Shown here: positions 1 through 8,216 of the stretch, piece after piece
How the letters are laid out: each line of letters opens with the position of its first letter
Position numbering within the stretch: the stretch's first letter is position 1
DNA from: Streptomyces sp. NBC_00654
GTDB lineage: Bacteria; Actinomycetota; Actinomycetes; Streptomycetales; Streptomycetaceae
NCBI RefSeq assembly: GCF_026341775.1
Contig: NZ_JAPEOB010000004.1
Location: 248,001 to 312,000, forward strand
Length of the DNA stretch: 64,000 bases
Direction of reading: 5' to 3'
Program-made: the position numbers and the translations under genes
Notes under the pieces: model-generated
The model's database searches: none
Told to the model about the DNA's origin: nothing
Seen by the model: the letters and a program-made list of their open reading frames with translations, nothing else

Positions 1-933
1 GCAGAGCACGCCGTCGCCCGCCGGGATCGGGCGCATGCCGATGGTCATGCCCTCCAGCACCGGTTCCCGCGGCAGCCCGAACGCCTCCGTCACGGCACTC
101 AGGGACGTACGCACCCGCGCCCGCGTCGCCGACTCCGGCTCTCCCGGGACCACGTCCTCGGCGCCGACGAAGCCGTGCCGGGCGGACGGCCGGATCTCGA
201 AGGACGGCGTGGACACCACCCGGTCCAGGCGCAGTTCCGGCGCGGTGAAGGTGAAGCGCGCGGCCGGGACGCCGGGCACGTCGATGTGCTCGCCGAACTG
301 CTCCGCGAGGGCGGGCAGGCCCGTCCCGCAGGCGAGTACGACCCGATCGACGACCAGCGCCGCTCCGGTGCCCCACAGCTCGTAGCCGCCGGCCCGCCGT
401 GCCCGGACGCGATCCACCCGGGCGGCGACGACGGTGGCCCCGCCGGCCCGCGCGCGGGCGAGGAACGCGCGGCGCAGGTCGTCCGGCTCGACCATGCCCT
501 CGTCGCTCGCATGGGCGACGACCGGCGGCGGCACCCGCAGGCCGGGGAGGATCCGCCGCAGGGCCTCCGCCCCGACGGTCGCGACGCCGGGCCCCGACTG
601 CTCGGCGAACCGAGCCGTCGCGGCCGCGGTCGACGCCCAGCTCACGGCGCCGTTCCAAGCGATGAGGCCGCGCAACGGCGGCGTCGCCGTGACGGTGCGC
701 AGCACGCCGAGCGACCGGGCGAGCTCGTCCTGATCGCGCGCGCCCGACGGCGGCTCCGCCGCCGACCCGTGCGAGTTGAGCCAGCCGAACGCCGCATCCG
801 TCACCGGCGGCCGCGACTCCTCCGCCGTGCAGACGACGACGGACAGGCCGCGGCGCACGAGCTCGTCCGCCACCGCCGCCCCCAGCACGCCCGAGCCGAC
901 CACGGCGACGCGCAGCACGTTCTCCAGGCCCAT
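1..933 (-). CDS. FAD-dependent oxidoreductase (DAO family), 3' end outside window
   Basis: Reading the minus strand from an ATG at 933 gives 311 codons open to the window edge. The N-terminus (MGLENVLRVAVVGSGVLGAA) carries the Rossmann dinucleotide-binding motif GxGxxG of D-amino-acid-oxidase-like flavoenzymes. Near the visible end, after GFVGAEDVVPGEPES, comes the GMRPIPAGDGVLC stretch typical of the FAD domain of this superfamily. A purine-rich gaggtggg precedes the start. Substrate cannot be deduced; glycine- or other amine-oxidase-like relatives oxidise amines or amino acids. The gene is cut by the window boundary and faces away from everything else here, so there is no reason to tie it to the antibiotic cluster. 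Several long plus-strand frames across it are antisense shadows. Confidence 0.8.
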   Translation of the reverse strand, partial: MGLENVLRVAVVGSGVLGAAVADELVRRGLSVVVCTAEESRPPVTDAAFGWLNSHGSAAEPPSGARDQDELARSLGVLRTVTATPPLRGLIAWNGAVSWASTAAATARFAEQSGPGVATVGAEALRRILPGLRVPPPVVAHASDEGMVEPDDLRRAFLARARAGGATVVAARVDRVRARRAGGYELWGTGAALVVDRVVLACGTGLPALAEQFGEHIDVPGVPAARFTFTAPELRLDRVVSTPSFEIRPSARHGFVGAEDVVPGEPESATRARVRTSLSAVTEAFGLPREPVLEGMTIGMRPIPAGDGVLC

Positions 934-1471
934 TCGCCCACCTCTGTTTCCTCCGCGATCGCCGTCGGCACGCGAAGGCCACGGACGAACTGTCAGCAAC
1001 ACTCGGCCCGGGTGGATTCCACTCGTCGCCGACGCCACCGTATCGACCGATAGCTGCAGAGTGAAATGAATTCGTCGACGCGCTCCCCGGCGCGCAGGGC
1101 TGCCGCGTACCGGCTCGTCGGCCCAGCCCAACGCGGTGGTGGGCCGCGCACGGCGGTGGTGCGCCGCGCGAGGGGGAACCGCCGTGGGCGCCGTCGGATC
1201 ACCGTCGTAGCGCTCACGCCACGAGGCGGGGGCGGTCCAGGTGGGGGCGAGAGACCGTTCCAGGCCTGCCGTACCCACCGCGGGCCGGCGGCACTCCGTA
1301 CGTCCATGGCCCTGTCGGCGGTGGTCTGTTCATGCCCAACAGGATCAGGCCCAGGGGCTGCTGGCCCGATCGCGTGAACCCGGGACCCGCCTCCCGTCGG
1401 GATCCCCCGGCGAAAAGTAGGTTGAGCGCCAACCTGCTCCGGCCGGACCGGGCGATCCCAGAGGAGCGAGC
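934..1471. other. Intergenic stretch with no recognisable gene
   Basis: About 540 bases between the divergent oxidoreductase and lipase genes. I see no protein-like frame. A short inverted repeat (AGGTTG-5 nt-CAACCT) lies about 35-50 bases before the lipase start and could be an operator, but nothing links it to a regulator. Confidence 0.4.
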
Positions 1472-2971
1472 ATGGCGACCGACCCGGACCAGGCGACCGT
1501 CCCGCAGGTGACCATGACGCTCTCCGCGATCGCGGCGACCGCCGCCACCCCGCGCCCCTCGGGGGAGACCCCCGCGGAACAGAGCACCCGGATCATCCTC
1601 GGCATCAACCAGCAACTGGCCGACACCTCGCTCGCGACCCGGGGCACCTGGGTCCTCTCCTGGCTCGGGATGAGCCCGGACAACGCCAACCTGGCCTACC
1701 TCGCGAGGAACACCGACGGCTCCAACTCGTTCGCCGTGGTGATCCGCGGCACCGTCGGCAACGTGACCGATCTGATGGAGGACCTCGACGTCGGCACGAT
1801 GGTTCCGCTGAACCTCGTCGGGATGCCGTCCCCGGTCTCGGTCTCCAAAGGGGCGATGAAGGCGTTCACCCAGGTCGTCACCATGAGCACCTCGGGTGTC
1901 ACCCTGGCACAGGCACTCGGCGCCGCCCTGGGCCGGGCGCAGCCGGACCCGACGGTCTACGTGACCGGCCACAGCCTGGGCGGCTGCATCGCGACCATGG
2001 TCGCCCCGTACCTCCAGACGCTCACCTGGCCCCAGGGAACGCCGAACTTCGAGCTGCACACCTTCGCCGCCCCCACCGCCGGCGGAGCGGACTTCGCCGC
2101 CTACGTCGACTCCTTGAAGTGGCAGGCGAACGAGCGTCACTTCAACATCAACGACATGGTGCCGCAGGCCTGGAACAACCTTGGAGCGACCAAGCAGTGG
2201 TACCTCGGTCCCGGCCCGGCGGCGAACGACGACGTCAAAGCCGTCATCTCGGCGCTCATCGCCCTTCCCGGTCCCCATGTGTACGTGCAGCCGGGCCAGG
2301 ACGACGCGCTGAACGACAGCTACGACCCCGTCGACCCGAACGTGGTGAAGCCCTCGCTCCAGGACTTCATGGGCCAGGTCGCCTTCCAGCACGCCAACTC
2401 CACCTATCTGGGGCTCCTCGGCGCGCCTGACGTGCAGTCGGGTCCGGTGGTGACCGTCGTGACCCCCGTCGGCACGGCCGGCGCCCCGGTCGAGATCGTC
2501 GGCAGCGGGTTCAGCGAGGGGGTGATGGTCGACTTCGGTACGGTGCCGATCTCCAGGAAGTACGTCCTCCGCGACGACGTGATCATCGTCTGGGCACCCG
2601 AGGGCGTCGGCGTGGTCGACGTCCGGGCCACCGACAACCTGGGCACCTCCCCGGCGGTTCCGCGCGGCCAGTTCGCCTACGGCGGCCCCGCCGCCGTGGT
2701 GGTCACCGGCATCAGCCCGGACAGCGGCCGGGTCGGCGACCAAGTCCAGGTCAACGGGGTCAACTTCGCCTCGGACTCCCAGGTCTACTTCGGTGACAAA
2801 CTCGCCGATCTCGTCGACTACGCCCCCGAGCAACTGCTCGTCAGGGCGCCCACCGCGACCATCGCCGTCGGCAAGTCCCCGACCGTCGGCATCACCGTCC
2901 TCTCGAACGGCTACTCGTCCCCCGCGACCCCGGTGGACGAGTTCACGTACCTGGAATGGCACCAGGGCTGA
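1472..2971 (+). CDS. Class 3 lipase-like alpha/beta hydrolase with C-terminal IPT/TIG domains
   Basis: The 499-aa product has a class 3 lipase core in its first ~310 residues, with the nucleophile elbow GHSLGG near residue 170 and a preceding FAVVIRGTVGN strand typical of fungal-type lipases. The C-terminal third holds two tandem immunoglobulin-like IPT/TIG domains, recognisable by VVTVVTPVGTAGAPVEIVGS and VVVTGISPDSGRVGDQVQVN. IPT domains in such proteins are usually binding modules. I see no clear signal peptide, so secretion is uncertain. GAGGAG stands seven bases before the ATG. The flanking genes are unrelated. Family assignment is solid; substrate (triglyceride, phospholipid or polyester) is not determinable. 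Confidence 0.85.
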   Translation: MATDPDQATVPQVTMTLSAIAATAATPRPSGETPAEQSTRIILGINQQLADTSLATRGTWVLSWLGMSPDNANLAYLARNTDGSNSFAVVIRGTVGNVTDLMEDLDVGTMVPLNLVGMPSPVSVSKGAMKAFTQVVTMSTSGVTLAQALGAALGRAQPDPTVYVTGHSLGGCIATMVAPYLQTLTWPQGTPNFELHTFAAPTAGGADFAAYVDSLKWQANERHFNINDMVPQAWNNLGATKQWYLGPGPAANDDVKAVISALIALPGPHVYVQPGQDDALNDSYDPVDPNVVKPSLQDFMGQVAFQHANSTYLGLLGAPDVQSGPVVTVVTPVGTAGAPVEIVGSGFSEGVMVDFGTVPISRKYVLRDDVIIVWAPEGVGVVDVRATDNLGTSPAVPRGQFAYGGPAAVVVTGISPDSGRVGDQVQVNGVNFASDSQVYFGDKLADLVDYAPEQLLVRAPTATIAVGKSPTVGITVLSNGYSSPATPVDEFTYLEWHQG

Positions 2972-3092
2972 ACCGGTCCCTGCCCTCGACGCCGTGACCG
3001 CATCTCCGTGAAGGGGGACGGAGCAGGCGGCACCCGGCCGAGTCCGTCAGGTACTCGCCCGGTGCCACTGGTGCCACCCGTGCTCCGCGTCG

Positions 3093-3671
3093 TCAGCCGG
3101 CCGCCGCATAGCAGCGTACGGAGACCTTCTGGTCCGGGCTCCACCGCTGCTCGACGGTGGCGAGCAGTTCCCAGCCCAGACGTTCGTACAGAGCGGCGGC
3201 CGCGGTGTCGGATGCCACGACGTCGAGGACCGGGTGCAGATCGCGGGCGTGGGCCTCCCGGACCGCCTCCGCCATCAGCAGGGCCCCGATCCCGTGACCT
3301 CGTGCCGCCGGGGCGACGAACAGCCGGCTGACCACCGCGGTGCCCTCGATGTCCACGCCCTTGCGACTGCTCCACAAGGCAGGCGCCGCATCCCCTGGCT
3401 CGCTGCGGGACAGGCCTATGTGACCGACGACCCTCCCGTCCAGTTCCGCTACCCAGGCCGCGAGCAATGACGGCTGCGTCAGCCAATCGCCGGGGCTGTC
3501 CGGCCAGTTCAACGGATACGCGTCGCGCTCATGAACCTCGGCGAGGGCATGGACACACTCGTCGAGGTCGAGCGGGCCGCGACGCCGGACATGAGGGACC
3601 GGGACTCGGGCGGATGCGGTGGCACTCTCGGGATTCATCGGATCATGGAAGCACGGGCCGCACATTTCCAC
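3093..3671 (-). CDS. GNAT-family N-acetyltransferase
   Basis: The 192-aa product has the GNAT acetyl-CoA-binding signature: the V-x-x-x-Q/R-x-x-G-x-G/A motif appears as VAPAARGHGIGALL near residue 120, preceded by strand VVSRLFV and followed by LDVVASDTAAAALYERLGW, the usual C-terminal alpha/beta segment. It should transfer an acetyl group to an amine of unknown identity. A second in-frame ATG (MNPES, at 3638) would remove 11 residues; the first start has only a weak GTGGAA upstream, so the exact start is uncertain. It is convergent with the lipase gene and transcriptionally isolated. Confidence 0.85.
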   Translation of the reverse strand: MEMCGPCFHDPMNPESATASARVPVPHVRRRGPLDLDECVHALAEVHERDAYPLNWPDSPGDWLTQPSLLAAWVAELDGRVVGHIGLSRSEPGDAAPALWSSRKGVDIEGTAVVSRLFVAPAARGHGIGALLMAEAVREAHARDLHPVLDVVASDTAAAALYERLGWELLATVEQRWSPDQKVSVRCYAAAG

Positions 3672-3781
3672 GTGCTGCGCAATCTCCGCTTTGAGGAGCG
3701 GCCGCCTCCCTCCCCTTCCGCCGTTGGTCTGCCGCCTGTGCCCGCCGGGCGCGGAGGCCGTCCGAGGCTCCGGCGGGTCGG

Positions 3782-4975
3782 TCAGGCCGAACGCAGGGCG
3801 TCTGTCGGGGACACCCTGGCTGCGCGCAGTGCCGGGTAGATTCCGGCGACGGCCGCCACCAGTACGGATACCAGCGGTCCGGCGATGACCGTGTAGAGCG
3901 GGATGGAGGCGGGCCAGCCCTGTGCGAGGGCGTAGCCGTAGACCGCGAGGCCACCGACGAACAGCCCGCCGATTCCTCCGATGAGGCCCATCAGTACGGC
4001 CTCGATGAGGAACTGAACGGCGATCTGGCCGCCTCGGGCGCCCAGCGCGCGGCGCAGTCCGACCTCGCCGCGGCGTTCCATCACTCCCACGACCATGGTG
4101 TTGGCGATGCCGACGCCGCCCACGAGCAGGGCGACCGCGGCGAGGGCGAGGACGAGTCCGGTGAGGGAGTTCTTGGTCTCGGCCCGTGCCGTGTACAGGT
4201 CGGAAGGGCGGCTGACGGCGACCGTGCTCGGGTTGGCGGGGTCGGCGGTGGCTCCGGCAACGGTCTGTACGTCAGGGACGCGTTCGGGGTGGGCCCTGAG
4301 GTAGACCATGGCGGCGGTTCCGTCCGCGCCCAGGTGGGCGGTGGCCTCGGGCCAGCCGACCAGGGCGGCGGTGCCGAGCTCGGGTGCGAGCTCGTTCGGG
4401 GCCAGGATTCCGGTGACGACGAACCACTGTCCGCCCAGCCAGACCCGCTCGCCCGGTGCGGTCACGCCGAGCCGGAGTGCGGCCTGGTCGCCGAGCACGG
4501 TCATCGGGAGGTTCTCGCTCGCCTTGTCCAGCCAGCGCCCGTTCCGCAGGGTGGCGTGCAGGACGTCGAGCAGGTTGAGCCGGGCGGCCAGCACGGTGAG
4601 GCTGTTGGTCTGCTGTGGTGGGACCAGGTCGTTGCGGTAGACCTGGGCCTTGGTTGCCCCGGTCGCGGTGACCTGTTGCACGGGGGCGATGTTGGCGAGC
4701 ATCTTCTCGGCCGTGGGCGGCAGCGGCACCGGCTTCTGGTCGGCGCCGTTGCCGGGGGCGACGGTGATCAGGTTGGAGCCGAGCCGGTCCAGGCGCTCCA
4801 GCAGGTGTGCCTGGTTGGAGGCGGAGATCCCGGTCACGGCGATGACGGCGGCGATGCCCAGGGAGATGCCGAGCGCGGACAGGGCGGAGCGCATCTTGCG
4901 GGTGCGTGGTCCGATCATGCCGAGGCGCAGCATGTCCGTCGGGCGTAGCCGGGTGCGTCGCAGGGGTGGCGTCAT
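3782..4975 (-). CDS. MacB/FtsX-type ABC transporter permease
   Basis: The 397-aa protein has the MacB/FtsX layout: one N-terminal membrane helix (SALGISLGIAAVIAVTGI), a long extracellular MacB periplasmic-core-like domain (roughly residues 70-270), and three C-terminal helices. The characteristic loop RRGEVGLRRALGARGGQI follows the second helix. It is the last gene of a three-gene operon read leftwards (adaptor, ATPase, permease), and its start overlaps the ATPase stop by four bases. Such systems export peptides, lipids or antibiotics, or act on envelope substrates. The adjacent lipoprotein gene and divergent two-component system suggest an envelope-stress or drug-efflux module. It is outside the expected glycopeptide gene set. 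Confidence 0.9.
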   Translation of the reverse strand: MTPPLRRTRLRPTDMLRLGMIGPRTRKMRSALSALGISLGIAAVIAVTGISASNQAHLLERLDRLGSNLITVAPGNGADQKPVPLPPTAEKMLANIAPVQQVTATGATKAQVYRNDLVPPQQTNSLTVLAARLNLLDVLHATLRNGRWLDKASENLPMTVLGDQAALRLGVTAPGERVWLGGQWFVVTGILAPNELAPELGTAALVGWPEATAHLGADGTAAMVYLRAHPERVPDVQTVAGATADPANPSTVAVSRPSDLYTARAETKNSLTGLVLALAAVALLVGGVGIANTMVVGVMERRGEVGLRRALGARGGQIAVQFLIEAVLMGLIGGIGGLFVGGLAVYGYALAQGWPASIPLYTVIAGPLVSVLVAAVAGIYPALRAARVSPTDALRSA

Positions 4976-5700
4976 CGGACAGCTCCTGCGGGGTGCGGGC
5001 CGCGTTCGTCGGAGTCGATGCGGCCGTCGTGGAGGGAGATTCGCCGGGGGAAGGAAGCGGCCAGCTCGCGGTCGTGGGTGATGACGGCGACCGTGGTGCC
5101 ATTGGCGTTCAGGGTGCGCAGCAGCTCGACGACGGCGGCGCCGGAGACGCTGTCCAGGGCCCCGGTGGGTTCGTCGGCGAGCAGCAGTGCGGGGCGGCCG
5201 ACGAGGGCGCGGGCGATGGCGACGCGCTGCTTCTCGCCGCCGGAGAGCTGGTCGGGGTGGTGGTGGAGCCGGTGTCCGAGGCCCACCTCGCGGAGGGCTT
5301 CGGAGGCTCTGGCGTGCCGGAGCGAGGCGGGGACGCCGCTGTAGAGGAGGCCGGTGGCGACGTTCTCGATCGTGGTGAGCCCGGACAGCAGGAAGAACTG
5401 CTGGAAGACGAAGCCGATCCGGTGGGCGCGCAGGGCGGCCAGTTCGGGGTCGGAGAGCGTGGACAGGTCGCGTCCTTCGAAGTACAGATTTCCTGCAGTG
5501 GGCCGGTCGAGGGAGCCGAGCAGCGCGAGGAGCGTGGATTTGCCGGACCCGGAGGGGCCGACGACGGCGAGGAGTTCTCCGGCTTCGACGGTGAGGTCGA
5601 TGTCGTGCAGGATGCGCAGTGGCGGTGACCCCGGGTACTCCTTGGTGATGCCGGAGAGTTCCAGCACGGGTGCCCTGCCGGGTGGCTGATGGGGCATCAC
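4972..5700 (-). CDS. MacB/LolD-type ABC transporter ATP-binding protein
   Basis: The 242-aa ATPase contains Walker A GPSGSGKST near residue 50, the Q-loop (FVFQQFFLLSGLTTIENV), signature LSGGEKQRVAIARAL and Walker B LLLADEPTGALDS. The LTTIENV and EPTGALD wording is typical of the LolD/MacB subfamily. It would power the adjoining FtsX-like permease. Two ATGs occur in tandem at the start; either overlaps the end of the upstream adaptor gene by one codon or less, so translational coupling is likely. Confidence 0.92.
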   Translation of the reverse strand: MMPHQPPGRAPVLELSGITKEYPGSPPLRILHDIDLTVEAGELLAVVGPSGSGKSTLLALLGSLDRPTAGNLYFEGRDLSTLSDPELAALRAHRIGFVFQQFFLLSGLTTIENVATGLLYSGVPASLRHARASEALREVGLGHRLHHHPDQLSGGEKQRVAIARALVGRPALLLADEPTGALDSVSGAAVVELLRTLNANGTTVAVITHDRELAASFPRRISLHDGRIDSDERGPHPAGAVR

Positions 5701-6833
5701 TTCGGGATCACCACCTGGGCGCCGGCTTTGACGTCCCCGGTGATCTGCGCCTTGGCGTCGGCGACCAGCCCCAGCTGGATCCTGACAAGCCGAGTGGTGG
5801 TGCCGCTGGCGACCTGGACTCCGTAGCCGCCGCCGTCCAGCGCGAGCAGCGCGGTGACGGGGACGATGAGCGCATCGCTGACGGTCTCGCCGATGACGGT
5901 GACGGTCACGGAGGTCGGCCCGGCCTGCTTGGCCTGCCGCTGGTGGTCCAGCGCGATGGTGACGGTGGTCTTGTCCGCGCCACCGGAGCCGTCCGAGCCG
6001 TTGTCCCCGCCGTCGCCGGAACCGCCGCGGACCAGTGAGCGAATGCGTCCGTCGATGGTGCTGCCGTCGGCCAGTTTCACCGTCACCCGACCGTTGGGCT
6101 TGAACTGGGAGAGCTGGTTGTCGGCGGGCTGCGCGGTGGCGACCAGATCGGTGCCGGACACGGTCATGACCGCGGTGGCCCCGAGGGCCGAGCCGAGCTG
6201 TACGCCGAGCTGCTGCACCCGCACGGCCGCCCGCGGCAGCATGACGACGCTGCCGAGCGCAACCGTTCCCGTCTGCTTCTCACCGAGGGCCCTCTGCCAA
6301 CGCTTGACGGCGGTGACGGTGGCAGGGGTGAACTTCTGATCGGCCGCCAGGCCGAGTCCGTCGGCGTAGCCGAGCTTGATCAGGTTGCGTTTGAGCTGTT
6401 CGACATCGGGTCCGTCACTGATCTCGGGGCCGAGGTCGCGCCACATCGGCCGGGCTCCGGTGAGCAGCACCACGGGCCGTCCGTCGACCTCGTACAACTT
6501 CGCCCCGGCCTTGACGACGGCGCCGACGGCGGGCAGGGCGGTGATGGTTCCGTGTCCGGAGGCGACGACGGGAGTCGGGGTGCTGTAGCTGAGCGCGCCG
6601 CCGACCTGGATGCCGGTGGACAGCGAGCCCTTCTGCACCGCGACAGTTCCGTGGCTGACGGACGGCTGCGCGGAGGCGGTGCCGTGCTGCTCCCAGGGGC
6701 GCATCACGGCGAGCACACCCGAGCCGCCGAGCGCGGCGACCAGGACGAGCGCGACGACGACCTTACGGCGCTTCTTCCGCGCGGGGGCGGGAGAGGTGCC
6801 GGCGGGGGCGGTGGTCTCAACAGTACGGTTCAT
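5697..6833 (-). CDS. Efflux membrane-fusion (HlyD/MacA-like) protein with peptidoglycan-binding domain
   Basis: I place the start at ATG 6833 (MNRTVETTAP), 22 codons into the longest frame, because it gives a normal short cytoplasmic tail, a basic run (RKKRRK) and one membrane helix (VVVALVLVAALGGSGVLAVM). A PG_binding_1 domain follows (DGPDVEQLKRNLIKLGYADG, then a second conserved helix with VKRWQRALG). The C-terminal half has beta-barrel sections ending in a MacA-like GDVKAGAQVVIPK. Actinomycetes use such proteins as extracytoplasmic adaptors for MacB-type ABC pumps. It is first in the operon with the ATPase and permease. Two bases separate it from the preceding lipoprotein gene, so all four may be one transcript. 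Confidence 0.85.
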   Translation of the reverse strand: MNRTVETTAPAGTSPAPARKKRRKVVVALVLVAALGGSGVLAVMRPWEQHGTASAQPSVSHGTVAVQKGSLSTGIQVGGALSYSTPTPVVASGHGTITALPAVGAVVKAGAKLYEVDGRPVVLLTGARPMWRDLGPEISDGPDVEQLKRNLIKLGYADGLGLAADQKFTPATVTAVKRWQRALGEKQTGTVALGSVVMLPRAAVRVQQLGVQLGSALGATAVMTVSGTDLVATAQPADNQLSQFKPNGRVTVKLADGSTIDGRIRSLVRGGSGDGGDNGSDGSGGADKTTVTIALDHQRQAKQAGPTSVTVTVIGETVSDALIVPVTALLALDGGGYGVQVASGTTTRLVRIQLGLVADAKAQITGDVKAGAQVVIPK

Positions 6834-6835
6834 GA

Positions 6836-7369
6836 TCACTGACCGATCGAGTAGCCGGGCATCGGGAGCTTGCCGCAGGCCGGCTGAATGGCGTCCCATT
6901 TGGCGATGTTGAGCGATTTCGCCGGGAATGTGAGGATGCCGGTCTTGGGGTCGGGGTCAGGGATGTCCGCGTAGCCGTTCTTCCGCGCGCACGCGACAAA
7001 GGCGCGCGCTTGCTCGACGGCCTTCTCGTCGCCCTTCCGCTGGACCTGGTGGATGCCGGGGACCTTGGCGTCGCAGACCTTGCTCGCCACGTCGAGGCCG
7101 TTGGCCGAGCCGGGACTTTCGGCATCGGTGCCCGAGGCCGGGAAGGTGATGTTGCCGTCCTTGTCCTGCTCGACGCTGGTCTGCCCCTGCTTGTGCATGC
7201 AGTCCACCCAGGCCCGACGGACCGCGTCGTCGTCCTGCGGCTTACTCTTTCCCGTGCCGTCGCCTCCGGCCACGCTGGGCGCCGCGTCGCCGGAGGAGCA
7301 GCCGGTCATCATGAGCGCCGCGGTCACGGCGGTCACCGACAGTACGGTTCGTACAGCCTTGGTACGCAT
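6836..7369 (-). CDS. Putative lipoprotein upstream of MacAB-like operon
   Basis: With the start at ATG 7369 (MRTKAVRTVLSVTAVTAALM) the product is 177 aa, with a basic n-region, hydrophobic stretch and lipobox MTGC, so it should be a lipid-anchored extracytoplasmic protein. The mature part has two similar segments, each with a cysteine in a C-M/A-x-K/R context (WVDCMHKQG; FVACARKNG) and a following PDPDP or TFPAS stretch. This pattern is common in actinobacterial lipoproteins beside MacAB-like operons and two-component systems. GGGAGA precedes the start. It is divergent from the response-regulator gene. A sensing or accessory role for the pump is inference. Confidence 0.8.
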   Translation of the reverse strand: MRTKAVRTVLSVTAVTAALMMTGCSSGDAAPSVAGGDGTGKSKPQDDDAVRRAWVDCMHKQGQTSVEQDKDGNITFPASGTDAESPGSANGLDVASKVCDAKVPGIHQVQRKGDEKAVEQARAFVACARKNGYADIPDPDPKTGILTFPAKSLNIAKWDAIQPACGKLPMPGYSIGQ

Positions 7370-7559
7370 TTCGTGGTCTCCCTGCTGGATGTCGACATCG
7401 ACCTCGGCATTTCTACGGACCCGCGAGTTACGCACCGGTGAGTGCGTGCCTAACCACCGGCTAACACCCGCCGAGGCATCGTTGGCCAGGAAGGGCCAGG
7501 ACAGGTCGGCGCGGGACAGGACGACGCGGCGCGGGGCGCGGCGAGTGGAGTGGAGCAGA
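7370..7559. promoter_or_regulatory. Divergent intergenic region of export operon and two-component system
   Basis: These 190 bases separate the lipoprotein/export operon (left) from the response regulator/kinase genes (right). Both promoters must lie here, and autoregulation by the response regulator is plausible, but I could not pick out a convincing direct repeat. Confidence 0.35.
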
Positions 7560-8216
7560 ATGCGAGTGCTGATCGTCGAGGACGAGGTGGACCTGGCCGC
7601 GATGCTCGCCGAGGGCCTGCGCGCCGAGGGCATGGTCTGCGAGGTCGCCCACGACGGCGCCCGCGCGCTCGAAATGACGGCCGCCGCCGAGTATGACGTC
7701 CTGGTCCTGGACCGGCACCTGCCCAAGCTGAGCGGGGACGCCGTCTGCCGGGCCCTGAACACAGCCGGCTACCCGGCCAGAATCCTGATGCTCACCGCCG
7801 CCGGCACCCTCGCCGACCTGGTCGACGGCCTCGGCCAGGGCGCCGACGACTACCTGGCCAAACCCTTCTCGTACCTGGAGCTGATCGCCCGGCTGCGCGC
7901 GCTGGGCCGCCGCTCCCCTGCCGGCAGCAGCGCCACCGTGCTGAGCAGGCACGGTGTCAACCTGGACACCGTGCGCAGGGTCGCCGAACGCGACGGCCGG
8001 CCACTGAAGCTGACACCCAAGGAGCTCGGCGTGCTGGAACTGCTGCTGACCGCGGACGGCGCCCCCGTCCACACCGAGCAGCTGCGGGACAGCCTGTGGG
8101 ACGCGGCGCTGGACCCGGCCACCACCGCCGTCCGGGTCACCATCCACTCGCTGCGCCGCAAGCTCGGCGAACCGTCACTGATCACCAACGACCCCGGCTA
8201 CGGGTACCGGCTGTGA
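7560..8216 (+). CDS. OmpR-family response regulator
   Basis: The true start is ATG 7560 (MRVLIVEDEVDLAAMLAEGL) inside a much longer open frame; GTGGAG lies just upstream. The 218-aa product has an N-terminal receiver domain with acidic pair EDE, phospho-acceptor Asp in VLVLDRHLPKLSGD, the conserved Thr/Ser in LTAAG and Lys in DDYLAKPF. A C-terminal winged-helix DNA-binding domain ends ITNDPGYGYRL. The stop overlaps the next gene's GTG, so regulator and kinase are translationally coupled. The likely target is the divergent MacAB-like operon. Confidence 0.93.
   Translation: MRVLIVEDEVDLAAMLAEGLRAEGMVCEVAHDGARALEMTAAAEYDVLVLDRHLPKLSGDAVCRALNTAGYPARILMLTAAGTLADLVDGLGQGADDYLAKPFSYLELIARLRALGRRSPAGSSATVLSRHGVNLDTVRRVAERDGRPLKLTPKELGVLELLLTADGAPVHTEQLRDSLWDAALDPATTAVRVTIHSLRRKLGEPSLITNDPGYGYRL

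Noticed and set aside
175..1053. Plus-strand 292-codon frame at the left edge
   Set aside because: It lies antisense to the recognisable FAD oxidoreductase and has an Arg/Gly/Pro-rich shadow composition.
1214..2962. A 582-codon minus-strand frame over the lipase gene
   Set aside because: The plus-strand protein has a clear lipase motif and IPT domains; the opposite frame is low-complexity and domainless.
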